From: Coriobacteriia bacterium
Lineage (GTDB): Bacteria; Actinomycetota; Coriobacteriia; WRKU01; WQUG01
DNA length: 49,267 nucleotides
Direction of reading: 5' to 3'
Assembly: GCA_009784345.1 (NCBI GenBank)
Contig: WRBW01000005.1
Coordinates: forward strand, 1 to 49,267
Both the position numbers and the translations under genes were made by a program. Below, in pieces: positions 36,047 through 46,074 of this stretch (positions are counted from its first letter, which is position 1; every line of letters starts with the position of its first letter). The notes beneath the pieces were generated by a model. It was not told the DNA's origin and did not search any database. It saw only the letters and a program-made list of their open reading frames with translations.

Positions 36047-36596
36047 AACCTGCCTCTTTCAGTCTTCTGACCACGCAATCTGCAACCTCATCGATGCTGC
36101 GCTGGTCGGTTTTGACACTAAAATCGCTGGCCGCCTCATACAGTGCGAGGCGCGATTGTGCTAGGGCATAAATGGCATCGGTGCTGCCAGCAAGGCTCAG
36201 CAGCGGACGGCTGGTCCAGTCATCAATGCGGGCAAGCGCGCGCTCAGGCGAAACCGCGAGGTAGACCACTACCGCAGATCGCCGCAGCGCCGCAAGACTC
36301 TCGGGATTAGTGACCGTGCCACCACCACAGGCTATGATGCAGTTCCCTGGGCTTGCCAATGCTGACTGCAGCGCCTCGCGCTCGAGCTCGCGAAAACGAC
36401 GCTCCCCGTCCTCTTGAAAAATCGCAGAAACCTTTTTCCCGGTCAACTCTTCGATAGAATCATCCAAGTCGATGCGCGCCCGCCCATAGCGCGTCGCAAG
36501 CTCACGGGCAACACAGGTCTTGCCTGCGCCCATAAAGCCAACCAGCGCAATATGACGTCGCTCATCGCTTGCGGTATGTACTGTTGAATCACTCAT
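36027..36596 (-). CDS. aroK: shikimate kinase
   Basis: IALVGFMGAGKTCVARELATRYG, DLDDSIEELTG, CGGGTV. Confidence 0.95.
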   Translation of the reverse strand: MSDSTVHTASDERRHIALVGFMGAGKTCVARELATRYGRARIDLDDSIEELTGKKVSAIFQEDGERRFRELEREALQSALASPGNCIIACGGGTVTNPESLAALRRSAVVVYLAVSPERALARIDDWTSRPLLSLAGSTDAIYALAQSRLALYEAASDFSVKTDQRSIDEVADCVVRRLKEAGYDYILA

Positions 36597-36669
36597 GTGA
36601 CCCCCGTATCTTTCAAATCTCTTGCGTATTACCAGCAGACCATCAGCGCCCTAGCAAAGACCCACAACT

Positions 36670-37560
36670 CTATTCGAAACTCGCTGCTGTGACCTGCGTC
36701 AAAGAAGCATCTATGATACTACGAAGCTCGCGCGAATCTGCGTCGACCCCCCAGAATCGCATGCCCAAAATGGCCTGCTCGACCAACATGCTGCGCCCGT
36801 CTGCAGCAGGAATATTCAAATAGTGAGCCGCACCCACCAGCGCCGTCGTGCCATCCTTGCGATACACGGCATCATAGACCGCAGCAACATAGTTACCCAA
36901 AAAGACCTCAGACACAGGCATACGATTGTCGGCCATCCCCAGCGGAGTCGCGTTAACCAGCAGGTCAACGGGCGATTCCAGCATCTCAAGCCCCTGATAC
37001 GACAGCGGTAAAATCCGATCTTTGTCACCAATACTCGTATCCTCAAGCTGCCAATCCTGCACAACGCGCCGCGGATCACGGGTGACCAATGCAATTTGGT
37101 CAGCACCCCCCTGGAGGAGTGCGTCCACTATAGCCCGCGATGCGCCGCCACTGCCGCAGACGACGGCGGTACACTCTAGCATGTCGAATTCGAGCTCGCG
37201 CGTCAGCGCGCGGGCAAAGCCGCCAGCATCGGTATTGTCCCCAAAGAGACTGCCATCTGCTTCACGGCGGATGTAGTTTACTGCGCCCGTTCTGCGGGCA
37301 GCTGTGGTCGTGCGGTCACAGGCCTCAAAGGCGGCAAGCTTGTAGGGAATGGTGACGCAGGCTCCAGCAAAAGCCCCGCTGCGCAAGGCATGCACGATGA
37401 CCTCAAAACCGGCCTCGTCCCCCGGGTCAAGGGCTTCGAGCTCACGCGGCAGCTTCAACTGCTGGTACACCGCATTGTGCAGCAGCGGTGACAGCGACTG
37501 AGTGATGGGCGTACCCACTACCAGATACTTTTGCACTTTATGTGTCGTATAGTCAGTCAT
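36670..37560 (-). CDS. aroE: shikimate dehydrogenase
   Basis: VVGTPITQSLSPLLHNAVY, VTIPYK, GDNTDAGGFARAL, VNATPLGM. Confidence 0.96.
   Translation of the reverse strand: MTDYTTHKVQKYLVVGTPITQSLSPLLHNAVYQQLKLPRELEALDPGDEAGFEVIVHALRSGAFAGACVTIPYKLAAFEACDRTTTAARRTGAVNYIRREADGSLFGDNTDAGGFARALTRELEFDMLECTAVVCGSGGASRAIVDALLQGGADQIALVTRDPRRVVQDWQLEDTSIGDKDRILPLSYQGLEMLESPVDLLVNATPLGMADNRMPVSEVFLGNYVAAVYDAVYRKDGTTALVGAAHYLNIPAADGRSMLVEQAILGMRFWGVDADSRELRSIIDASLTQVTAASFE
37113..37127 (+). repeat. 15-bp dispersed motif, 14/15
   Basis: GGAGGAGTGCGTCCA inside aroE. Confidence 0.85.
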
Positions 37561-37574
37561 GGACGCACTCCGCC
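37560..37574 (-). repeat. 15-bp dispersed motif, exact
   Basis: TGGACGCACTCCGCC abutting the aroE start codon. Confidence 0.9.
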
Positions 37575-37584
37575 TCTTGGTCTC

Positions 37585-38100
37585 CTACTTGATGGGTGCA
37601 GGCTGCCTGTCGCGCATAATAAGCTTCTCCACATGACGCAACAGCAGCGTATGCGTGAGGTCTTTTTTCGCCAGCGGCAGCACCATAACGCAGGGGATGC
37701 CCAGCAGTGCTGAACCCAGTACGTCGGTAAAGAGCTGGTCGCCAATCATGATGGTGTTTTTGCGGCGGCCGCGTGTTTCGCCAGATTTCGAATGGGCGCG
37801 CTTGATGGACAGCCAGAAGGCAAAGGGTAGCGGTTTGACGGCCTTTGACACCAGTTCCATATCCAGTTCTTTTGCGGCGGTGTGGACGCGCTCGTGCCAG
37901 TTGTTGGATATCAGGCAGACTTTCAGGCCGGCGTCATACAGCGACTGGCACCAGGCCAGTATTTCAGGGCTGAACTGACTGGTATCGCGGGGCAACAGGG
38001 TGTTGTCCAGATCGACCAGTACCGTGTCCTTGCCCTGCGCGACAATCCACGCGGGGTCAATATCAAGGACGGATTCAACGTACTGTGCAGGTATTTTCAT
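37585..38100 (-). CDS. YqeG-family HAD IIIA-type phosphatase
   Basis: VLVDLDNTLLPRD, CLISNNWHERV, KAVKPLPFAF, IMIGDQLFTDVLG; start MKIPAQY at 38100. Confidence 0.92.
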   Translation of the reverse strand: MKIPAQYVESVLDIDPAWIVAQGKDTVLVDLDNTLLPRDTSQFSPEILAWCQSLYDAGLKVCLISNNWHERVHTAAKELDMELVSKAVKPLPFAFWLSIKRAHSKSGETRGRRKNTIMIGDQLFTDVLGSALLGIPCVMVLPLAKKDLTHTLLLRHVEKLIMRDRQPAPIK

Positions 38101-38101
38101 G

Positions 38102-39187
38102 TTATTGTCCAAACACTTCGCGGGACAGCTGGCGGGCGCGGTTGAACTCTGCGGTGTTGCTGGCAAAGGTCTGCGAGCCGTCAGTCCCGGTCAGGACAAA
38201 GTAAATGTAGTCAGTGCTTGCCGGATGCAGGGCCGCGTCCAAGGCCTCGCGTCCTGGGTTCGAAATGGGCCCGGGGGGCAGACCGTCATTCATGTAGGTA
38301 TTCCAGGGGCTGGGCACCTCGGTCTGGGCATAGGTCAGGCGCAGGCGTTGACGTTCCTCACCGGGCAGCAGGTACTGCACGGTCGAACAAAACTGCAGCT
38401 TGCGATTAATCGCCAGGCGATTGTAGACCACAGATGACACCAGCGGACGCTCGCTTGACAGTGATGACTCCATCTCGACCAGCGAGGCAATCGTCACCAG
38501 CTGCGCAGGGCTCATGTCGGCAGCAGGACCTGTGGGCGCGTCCAAGGTATTCCAAACGGCCTCGAAACGACGCAACATCTGCGTGATGACGTCTTCTACC
38601 GTGGCATCTTCGAAAAACTCATAGGTATCAGGAAAGAGGTAGCCCTCCATCGAATCATTAAAGGCACCCACCAGGAAAGGAAACTCGCCGGCAAACTGCG
38701 CGGCACCAGTCTTACCCAGGGTCGTGAACTCTTCGGCACTAAAGCTCATGCCGGCTTCTTCAAGCAGCGTCCCCATGCGGTCGATACTGCGTCCCTCGGG
38801 CAAGGTCACCTTCACCACGTCTTGACGCGGCGGGCCTGCCTGCAGCATGGCAAAAATCTCATCCTTGCTCATGCCGGTGTGCATCTGATAAGTACCAGCC
38901 ATAAAGCTGCCGTCAGCACCCGCAAGTCTTGCCTGTACACGAAAACTCAGCGCAGAGTTCACCATGCCCGAATCATACAAAATGTCGGCAATCGCCGAAG
39001 TCGAGCTACCGCTGGGAATGACAATCGTCTTCTCAACGCCAGCCTCACCAGCAGCGGTCGCCGCCGGGCCTCCGCTCATCAGCACATAGTAGCCCACACC
39101 AACGCCCGCCAAAGTTAGTATTATCAGCACCGACAACAAGACAATGCCAAAAGGAAATTTCTTAGTCTGTTTACTTCTACGACCCAT
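38102..39187 (-). CDS. mltG: endolytic transglycosylase MltG
   Basis: EGYLFPDTYEF, IASLVEMESSLSSERPLVSSVVYNRL, NTYMNDGLPPGPISNPGREALDAALHPA. Confidence 0.96.
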   Translation of the reverse strand: MGRRSKQTKKFPFGIVLLSVLIILTLAGVGVGYYVLMSGGPAATAAGEAGVEKTIVIPSGSSTSAIADILYDSGMVNSALSFRVQARLAGADGSFMAGTYQMHTGMSKDEIFAMLQAGPPRQDVVKVTLPEGRSIDRMGTLLEEAGMSFSAEEFTTLGKTGAAQFAGEFPFLVGAFNDSMEGYLFPDTYEFFEDATVEDVITQMLRRFEAVWNTLDAPTGPAADMSPAQLVTIASLVEMESSLSSERPLVSSVVYNRLAINRKLQFCSTVQYLLPGEERQRLRLTYAQTEVPSPWNTYMNDGLPPGPISNPGREALDAALHPASTDYIYFVLTGTDGSQTFASNTAEFNRARQLSREVFGQ

Positions 39188-39220
39188 AACGAGGTTTGAC
39201 TCCCCTCAGATTTGAAAACA

Positions 39221-39691
39221 CTAGCCGTTCATTGTATCAAGATAGCGTGCCAAAATCACCGCAGCCGCCTGCCCGTCAAGCTTGCCCCGCATGTCTCTTT
39301 CGCTCATGCCCATGCTGTGACCTGCACGTTTAGCCTCACTACTGGACTGTCGCTCATCAAAATAGACCACTTCAAGACCTTGGCGGAGTGCGTCCATATC
39401 TGTACAGCCTGTGATGGCTTCGAGCATTTTCGATGACAGCGAGCGTGTCCGCCTGGCCTGCTGCCCCTCGCTGCCATCAGCAAGCAGCGGCAATCCAATG
39501 ACCAGCGTGTCGATCTCATAGTCTGCAATAAGCCCTGACAATTCCTTGCCGATGGCAAGCAAGCCCTTGGTATCGAGCACACTCAAGGGCGAGGCATGTC
39601 TGCGATCCGCACTGGACACAGCGACCCCTGTCCGAGTCTCGCCCACATCAAGAGCAAGAACACGCCCCTGCCTGTCGCGGTCACTAAGCAA
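39221..39691 (-). CDS. yqgF: Holliday junction resolvase-like YqgF/RuvX
   Basis: VLALDVGETRTGVAVS, LVIGLPLLADGSEG, YFDERQSSSEA. Confidence 0.95.
   Translation of the reverse strand: MLSDRDRQGRVLALDVGETRTGVAVSSADRRHASPLSVLDTKGLLAIGKELSGLIADYEIDTLVIGLPLLADGSEGQQARRTRSLSSKMLEAITGCTDMDALRQGLEVVYFDERQSSSEAKRAGHSMGMSERDMRGKLDGQAAAVILARYLDTMNG
39382..39396 (+). repeat. 15-bp dispersed motif, exact
   Basis: GGCGGAGTGCGTCCA inside yqgF. Confidence 0.9.
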
Positions 39692-42332
39692 GGCGTGCCC
39701 GAAGCTCCGTGATGACTTCTTCGAGACGTGCGGGGTCTACGGGGTCTGCCCCGCCCTGAGCCATGCCAGGCTTTCCGCCCCCGCGACCATCCAGTGAGGC
39801 CGCGATATCTTTGACGAGGTTGCCGGCATGAAAACCTGCCGTCGTAGCCTTGTCGTTTGCAGCTGCCATATATATCGCCTTGCCGCTTTCCTTGTCAGCG
39901 GTCACAATGACGGCAGCATCGATACCGGCCTGGCGCAGTCTATCCCACAGTTTGCGCAAGTCAGCCGTTGCCACATCATCGGGGCTGGCAATGGCCAGCT
40001 GGTAACCGCCGGCATCAAAGGCGTCTTCAAGCAAAGCCTCCGTGCCCTTGCCCACAGGTCCCGCCTCAACGGCAGCTTTAAGTTGTACCTTGAGCTTGCG
40101 CTGGTTTTCCAGCAGGTTCTCGACTTTTGCGCACAGATCCTTTGGCTGCGCCTTCAGTAGTGCCGCTGCAGCTTCAAGTTCATTTTGATAGCTGCGTGTC
40201 AGGCGGTAGGCAGCCATACTGGTGACCGCTTCAATGCGGCGCAGGTTAGCACCCACGCTTTCTTCAGCAACTATTTTGAAGAGCCCGATTTCAGAACTGC
40301 GTCCAATATGCGTGCCACCACAGAGCTCTTTACTGGTGGTGCCTATTTCCAGTACGCGCACGTACTCACCATACTTTTCACCAAAAAGGGCAGTGACACC
40401 CAAATCTTGAGCCTCTGCAAGCGTTGTCGTAAAGGCGCGCACGGGCAGGTCGTCAGATATTTTTTGATTCACCAGTTCTTCGATTTCTGTCAGCTGTGAT
40501 GAGGTCAGACGCTCGAAATGCGTAAAGTCGAAGCGCAAACGGGTGTCAGTGACCAGCGATCCTGCCTGCGTTACGTGTGAACCTACGACCTCGCGCAAGG
40601 CCCAGTGCAGCAGATGGGTGGCCGTATGGTTGCGCCTAATGAGGCTTCTGCGATCAACATCAATGGCTGCCTCGACGCCTTCTTCAACCGCAAGTTTACC
40701 GGCTTTCATCTGACCCTTGTGAATAATCAGGCCATCCTTGACCTGCGTGTCACTGACGCTAAATACCGCGCCAGAAGGCGTCGTTATAGTGCCTGTGTCT
40801 CCGACTTGGCCACCCTGTTCGGCGTAGAAAGGGGTGTAGTCCAGAATCACTTCGCCTGCTTCGCCTTCTTGCAGCTGCTCTCCCTGCTTGCCCTCGCCAT
40901 CAATAATTGCTAGGACAGCGGCCTCGAGACGATCTTTCGCATAGCCTTCAAAGTAGGTCGGTCCGAACTCTTTCAGGATGTCAGTGTAGCTACCGCCAAA
41001 GGTAGACCAGCTGACATCTTGCACCTGAGCCCGAGCACGCTCTTTTTGCTGCTTCATGCAGGATTCAAAGCCCTCGCGATCAACGCGGTAGCCCTTTTCT
41101 GCACAAACCTCGAGAGTCAAGTCGATGGGAAAGCCGTAGGTGTCATGCAGCTTGAAGGCCGCCTCACCAGAGAGCTCTCCGCCTTCGGGGACTTGCGTTA
41201 GCCCCTCGTCTAGATATTTAAGCCCCTTGGTCAGGGTCTGCAAGAAACTCTCTTCTTCTGCCGTGACGATGCCGGCAATCAAATCTTTGTGCGTGCTGAG
41301 CTCGCGGTAGTGATCTGACATAAGCTCGATGACCTTGTCGACAATGCTCAACAGGAATGCTTCGTCATGGCCCAGCTTGTGACCATTCAAAACAGCTTTT
41401 CGCAGCAGACGACGCAAGACGTATCCGCGACCCTCATTTGCAGGCAATACGCCGTCGGCAATCATAAAGGCGACCGATCTGGCGTGGTCTGCAATGATAC
41501 GCAGCGACACATCATCCGCACTGGGCACAACGGCACCCGTATAGCTGCTGTTCGTGCAGTCTTCTGCCACAGCAATCAGGGCGCGCATCAAGTCGATATC
41601 ATAGTTAGTTGGCACATCTTGCATGATTGCTGCCATGCGCTCGAGCCCCATGCCCGTGTCAACGCTCTTCTTAGGCAGAGGGTGCAAAACACCGTCCTTG
41701 TCACGGTTGTACTGCATAAATACTAGGTTCCAGTATTCGACAAAGCGGTCACATTCGCATCCCACGGTGCAGTCAGGACTGTCGCAGCCAAAGGCTTCAC
41801 CGCGATCATAAAAGAGCTCTGCACACGGACCGCAGGGACCCGTAGGGCCTGCTGCCCAAAAGTTATCAGCCTCATCAAAGCGGCGCACGCGATCAGCAGG
41901 CAGGCTTGTCTCCTGCAGCCACAGCTCGACCGCCTCATCATCATCACGAAAGGCCGTGGCGTAAATACGCTCGGGGTCAAGACCTAAAACTTCTGTCGAG
42001 AACTCCCAAGCCCAGGCAATGGCCTCGCGCTTAAAATAATCACCAAAGCTAAAGTTACCCATCATCTCAAAGAACGACAAGTGGCGTCCCGTAGTGCCGA
42101 TGATGTCAATATCGGTCGTGCGCACACATTTTTGCGCCGTGGTGGCACGCAAGGTGTCAGGCTTTTTCGCACCCAGAAATATCGGCTTAAACTGCACCAT
42201 GCCCGCAGCCGTCAAAAGTAGCGAGGGGTCATCAGGTATCAGTGACGAAGAGGGCAGACGGGTTGCGCCGCGCTGCTCAAAAAAGCTCAAAAATTGTTCG
42301 CGAATATCAGCGGTACTTACAGGAGGATTCAT
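39684..42332 (-). CDS. alaS: alanyl-tRNA synthetase
   Basis: RTTDIDIIGTTGRHLSFFEMMGNFSFGDYFK, HTATHLLHWALRE, CGGTH. Confidence 0.98.
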   Translation of the reverse strand: MNPPVSTADIREQFLSFFEQRGATRLPSSSLIPDDPSLLLTAAGMVQFKPIFLGAKKPDTLRATTAQKCVRTTDIDIIGTTGRHLSFFEMMGNFSFGDYFKREAIAWAWEFSTEVLGLDPERIYATAFRDDDEAVELWLQETSLPADRVRRFDEADNFWAAGPTGPCGPCAELFYDRGEAFGCDSPDCTVGCECDRFVEYWNLVFMQYNRDKDGVLHPLPKKSVDTGMGLERMAAIMQDVPTNYDIDLMRALIAVAEDCTNSSYTGAVVPSADDVSLRIIADHARSVAFMIADGVLPANEGRGYVLRRLLRKAVLNGHKLGHDEAFLLSIVDKVIELMSDHYRELSTHKDLIAGIVTAEEESFLQTLTKGLKYLDEGLTQVPEGGELSGEAAFKLHDTYGFPIDLTLEVCAEKGYRVDREGFESCMKQQKERARAQVQDVSWSTFGGSYTDILKEFGPTYFEGYAKDRLEAAVLAIIDGEGKQGEQLQEGEAGEVILDYTPFYAEQGGQVGDTGTITTPSGAVFSVSDTQVKDGLIIHKGQMKAGKLAVEEGVEAAIDVDRRSLIRRNHTATHLLHWALREVVGSHVTQAGSLVTDTRLRFDFTHFERLTSSQLTEIEELVNQKISDDLPVRAFTTTLAEAQDLGVTALFGEKYGEYVRVLEIGTTSKELCGGTHIGRSSEIGLFKIVAEESVGANLRRIEAVTSMAAYRLTRSYQNELEAAAALLKAQPKDLCAKVENLLENQRKLKVQLKAAVEAGPVGKGTEALLEDAFDAGGYQLAIASPDDVATADLRKLWDRLRQAGIDAAVIVTADKESGKAIYMAAANDKATTAGFHAGNLVKDIAASLDGRGGGKPGMAQGGADPVDPARLEEVITELRARLA

Positions 42333-42357
42333 TTCTTAGTAGTCCTTGCTCTAGGGT

Positions 42358-43032
42358 TTATGGTTGTTGTGTCGGTATCGTTTGAGGCACATAGGCTGGT
42401 GCAGGTGCAGGTGCTGGTGCCGCAGCTGGTACTGGTGCAGGTGCCCCAGATGACGCAGATGCTACAGCAGGCGCAGCCATAGGTGCAGGTGCCACCGTAG
42501 GTACTGGCGCAGGTGCCGCCGTAGGTGCAGGCGCAGCTGCAGGTGTCAGCGGCACAGATACATCGTCGGGCATGCGAATCGGAATCTCTGTCGCGTCGGC
42601 GGCAGCTTGAGTAGCGCTGGCTTGGCTCGCATCTTCGGCCCGCGCCTTGCGCTCTTTCCAGTTGCGCATCAACTTGTCGGTAAAGCCCGTGACAAAATCA
42701 ACCGGCGTCTGGACGACATTGGTCGCCTGCTCTGCCGTATGGGCAACTTTATTTGTTGTCGATTCGAGATTGCTCATAATGCTATCAAGGTGAGCCATCT
42801 GCGCATTAACCTGCTCGACCGTCGAGTCCACATTGTTCAGTATTGGCACGACAGAAACACGCAGCTCGGCCACGGTCTTTTCAGCTTCATCCATGGTGCG
42901 CTTCGTACTCTCAAGCAAGCGGGCCAGATTACGCAGTACAAAAACAAAAACAACGAGGGCAGCAACGCCACCAACAAACAAAAGGAAACGCATAAAAGGA
43001 AACAGACTTTCCCAGTTAAAAGACTCAAACAT
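42358..43032 (-). CDS. DUF948-like membrane protein with Pro/Ala-repeat tail
   Basis: N-terminal TM, coiled-coil TVAELRVSVVPILNNVDSTVEQVNAQMAHLDSIMSNLESTTNKVA; low-complexity PAPA tail; directly 5' of alaS. Confidence 0.75.
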   Translation of the reverse strand: MFESFNWESLFPFMRFLLFVGGVAALVVFVFVLRNLARLLESTKRTMDEAEKTVAELRVSVVPILNNVDSTVEQVNAQMAHLDSIMSNLESTTNKVAHTAEQATNVVQTPVDFVTGFTDKLMRNWKERKARAEDASQASATQAAADATEIPIRMPDDVSVPLTPAAAPAPTAAPAPVPTVAPAPMAAPAVASASSGAPAPVPAAAPAPAPAPAYVPQTIPTQQP

Positions 43033-43131
43033 AAAGCCCTCCTCATTTTTTGTTATCTCGACCTAGCTACAAATCAAATATGCAACTCTCTATTCTATCA
43101 AAGGGCAGCTTAAAAACGATAGAATAGAGTC

Positions 43132-44307
43132 ATGGATACCAAGTGCGGAAACGATAAGAGCATCACGCGCCTGGGCTTTGGCTGTATGCGCTTCCCGCGC
43201 TCAGATGAGGCCGCAGAAGAGCTGGTTGTTGCAGCCGCTGCTGCCGGCATCACCTACTTTGATACAGCGATCATCTACCCAGGCAGCGAGGCAAAACTGG
43301 GGCGCGCCGTCAACAAGCACGGCTTGCGCGAACAGCTACAAATAGCGACAAAGATTCCCCCTTATCTGTGCAAAAAACCTGGCGACTTTGACAAGCACTT
43401 TGAGGGCTCACTAACGCGCCTGCAAACCGACTACATCGATGACTACCTGGTTCACATGATTAGCGACGTCAAGGTCTGGGAACGCATGAAGCGCCTGGGC
43501 ATCATCGAGTGGGCGCAGGCTCAAAAAGAGGCTGGCCGCATACGCAACTTTGGCTTTTCTTTCCACGGCGGCTTTGAAGAATTCAAAAAGGTCGTCGACG
43601 CCTACGACTGGGACTTTTGCCTGATTCAGTACAACTACTTGGATAAGAATGCCGCAGGTCAAGCAAGCGACGACGGTCTGCACTACGCAGCAAGCAAGGG
43701 CTTGCGCGTCAACATCATGGGCCCGCTCAAGGGTGGCCGCCTCGCAGACAGCCTGCCCAAAGCGGCCCTGCAAGCCTTTGCCCGCCCCAGCAGCAACGGC
43801 GAAGTCTACACGCCCGAGGCCTGGGCCCTGCGTTGGCTTTTCAACCAGCCAGAAGTGTCCGTAGTGCTTTCCGGCATGAAGACCATGGACGTACTCCGCG
43901 CCAATATTGAAACAGCGAAAGAATCCTATCCGGGCATGTTGGCGGAGTCTGACCATGAAATCATCGCAGACGCGAGGCGTGCGATAACTGATGTCATGAA
44001 GGTGGCCTGTACGGGCTGCAACTACTGCATGCCTTGTCCGCAGGGCGTTGATATTCCAACCTGTCTGATCGCCTACAACAACATTGGTGTTGAGGGGCGC
44101 ATCGGTGCCTTGAAAAACTATATCAACCACACCAGCTTGAAAGAGCAACCAACCGTTGCGTCTCGCTGTAACCAGTGCGGACGCTGCGAGTCCAAATGTC
44201 CGCAACACATTGCCATTCGCACGGAACTCGGGCGTGTGAAGCGCAGTTTCGAAGGCTTTTACTACCGACCCATTGTATGGATAGCACGGCGCATCCTCAA
44301 AGTATAG
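43132..44307 (+). CDS. aldo/keto reductase with C-terminal 4Fe-4S ferredoxin domain
   Basis: RLGFGCMRFP, CTGCNYCMPCPQGVDIP, CNQCGRCESKCPQHI. Confidence 0.95.
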   Translation: MDTKCGNDKSITRLGFGCMRFPRSDEAAEELVVAAAAAGITYFDTAIIYPGSEAKLGRAVNKHGLREQLQIATKIPPYLCKKPGDFDKHFEGSLTRLQTDYIDDYLVHMISDVKVWERMKRLGIIEWAQAQKEAGRIRNFGFSFHGGFEEFKKVVDAYDWDFCLIQYNYLDKNAAGQASDDGLHYAASKGLRVNIMGPLKGGRLADSLPKAALQAFARPSSNGEVYTPEAWALRWLFNQPEVSVVLSGMKTMDVLRANIETAKESYPGMLAESDHEIIADARRAITDVMKVACTGCNYCMPCPQGVDIPTCLIAYNNIGVEGRIGALKNYINHTSLKEQPTVASRCNQCGRCESKCPQHIAIRTELGRVKRSFEGFYYRPIVWIARRILKV

Positions 44308-44373
44308 CGATGCCAAAGCAAGCTAGAGCATGCACTTTGCAAGAGTCGGGAGCACAGGGAAAGAGGTATCCTC

Positions 44374-46062
44374 ATGGCGCGTAGCGTACAAGCTGCAGCT
44401 GCAAAAAAGAGTCTGACCATGCTGGGCTTCTATGGCCTCACGGTCGCTATGACCATGGATTTGCATATCTACCCTGCCTTTGCCCAGTCCGGCCTAAGCC
44501 TGGTTTTCTTCTTGCTGGTAGGCGGTATTTTGTGGTTTATCCCAACGGCCTTGGTTTCTGCAGAGATGGCTACGGTTGAATCATGGGAATCAGGTGGCAT
44601 CTACGTCTGGGTCAAAAACACCTTAGGTGAACGCTACGGCTTTGCTGCCGTCTTTTTCCAGTGGCTGCAAGTCACGGTCGGCTTTATCGCCATGCTGTAC
44701 TTCATCCTGGGTGCTGTCGCAAGTGTGACCGGCTGGGCTGCTCTGAACAACGACCCCGTGGTCAAGGCACTTGCTGCCATCGGTCTTTTTTGGGTTGTCA
44801 CCATTTTGCAGTTTCGCGGCACCAAGGTCGCCGAGCGCATGGGTGACATCGGCGGTGTCGTAGGAATCATCGTCCCAACGATTGTCTTGACCGTGCTGGC
44901 CTTGCTGTTTTTGGCGACGGGAGGTCAATCAGCCACACCGCTCACGACTTCGGCGCTCCTGCCAGACTTCACAAAGATCACGACGCTTGTGGTCTTTGTG
45001 TCCTTCATGTTGTCCTACATGGGGGTCGAGAGCTCTGCCTCTTATGCAAATGACCTGCAAAACCCGGGGCGCAACTACCCCATCGCCATGTTTTTGATGG
45101 TCATTACGGCCATTGCTTTGAACACCATCGGCGGCATGTCAGTCGCCCTGACTATTCCGACAGAAAAAATATCGTTGAACACGGGCATTATTGACGCACT
45201 TTCTGCCCTCTTTGCCCATGCGGGCGTTCACGCAAGCTGGGCTGCCAACGTCATAGCGCTGATGATTGCCGTCGGAGTGAGTTCACAAGTCGCCAGCTGG
45301 GTCGTTGGTCCTGCGCGGGGTATCTACATGGCAGCCCAGCAAGGTCTTTTGCCACCCATCTTTAGAAAAGTCAATCAGCACGACATCCCGATAGTGCTGA
45401 TTGTTGCCCAGGGCATCATCGTAAGCCTTTGGGCTGTGGTCTTGACCCTTGGTGGTGGTGGCAACAACCTGTCCTTCTTGATTGCCATTGCCTTGACGGT
45501 GTGCATCTACGTTGTCGCCTATGTGCTGATGTTTGCCGGCTACTTCAAGCTCGTATTCAAGCAGCGTGATCTGCCGCGCAAATATCAAATCCCCGGTGGT
45601 GTCTTTGGCAAGACCATCGTTGCAGGCATCGGTCTGTTCACGACGCTTTGCGCCTTTGCCATATCCTTTGTGCCTCCCGCTGGTCTGCAAGCCGGACAAT
45701 CATCCACCTACCTAATTATCCTGGCAGCCTGCTTTGTCCTCGCCTTCATTACACCCTTCTGGATTTATGCACGTCACGACAAAAGCAAGCACAAAACCAT
45801 CGTGTTGCCCTCGCTGATTCGCTCACACGAACTGGGACAGCACCGCTTTAGCCTGCCGCGCTTTCGCGCGAAGTACCACCTGCGTCCAGCGCCCGAAGAC
45901 TACCTGCCCTTTTCCTGGAATCGTAAAGTGCGCCGCGAGCAGCATGAGGACATGATGGCAGCTTATGAGGCGCGTCAGCAGCAGAGTGTTGAACCTGCTG
46001 CCTACGACGGACCAGAAACGGTTGTTGAAGCCGAAGACATCGAATACGTCGAAACCCCCTAA
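44374..46062 (+). CDS. APC-superfamily amino acid permease
   Basis: About 12 TM helices; FFLLVGGILWFIPTALVSAEMATVESWESGGIYVWVKNTLGERYGF resembles GABA/glutamate antiporter family. Confidence 0.9.
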   Translation: MARSVQAAAAKKSLTMLGFYGLTVAMTMDLHIYPAFAQSGLSLVFFLLVGGILWFIPTALVSAEMATVESWESGGIYVWVKNTLGERYGFAAVFFQWLQVTVGFIAMLYFILGAVASVTGWAALNNDPVVKALAAIGLFWVVTILQFRGTKVAERMGDIGGVVGIIVPTIVLTVLALLFLATGGQSATPLTTSALLPDFTKITTLVVFVSFMLSYMGVESSASYANDLQNPGRNYPIAMFLMVITAIALNTIGGMSVALTIPTEKISLNTGIIDALSALFAHAGVHASWAANVIALMIAVGVSSQVASWVVGPARGIYMAAQQGLLPPIFRKVNQHDIPIVLIVAQGIIVSLWAVVLTLGGGGNNLSFLIAIALTVCIYVVAYVLMFAGYFKLVFKQRDLPRKYQIPGGVFGKTIVAGIGLFTTLCAFAISFVPPAGLQAGQSSTYLIILAACFVLAFITPFWIYARHDKSKHKTIVLPSLIRSHELGQHRFSLPRFRAKYHLRPAPEDYLPFSWNRKVRREQHEDMMAAYEARQQQSVEPAAYDGPETVVEAEDIEYVETP

Positions 46063-46074
46063 GAACCGTTCTTC

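Noticed and set aside
42399-42545. GGTGCAGGTGC-type hexamer repeats near the end of the DUF948-like gene
   Set aside because: They encode a Pro/Ala-rich low-complexity tail; similar AP tracts occur in the TM2 and MBL proteins, so not treated as a special element.
43940-43955. GGCGGAGTCTGACCA in the aldo/keto reductase gene as another motif copy
   Set aside because: Only about 12/15 identity with the core altered; likely chance.
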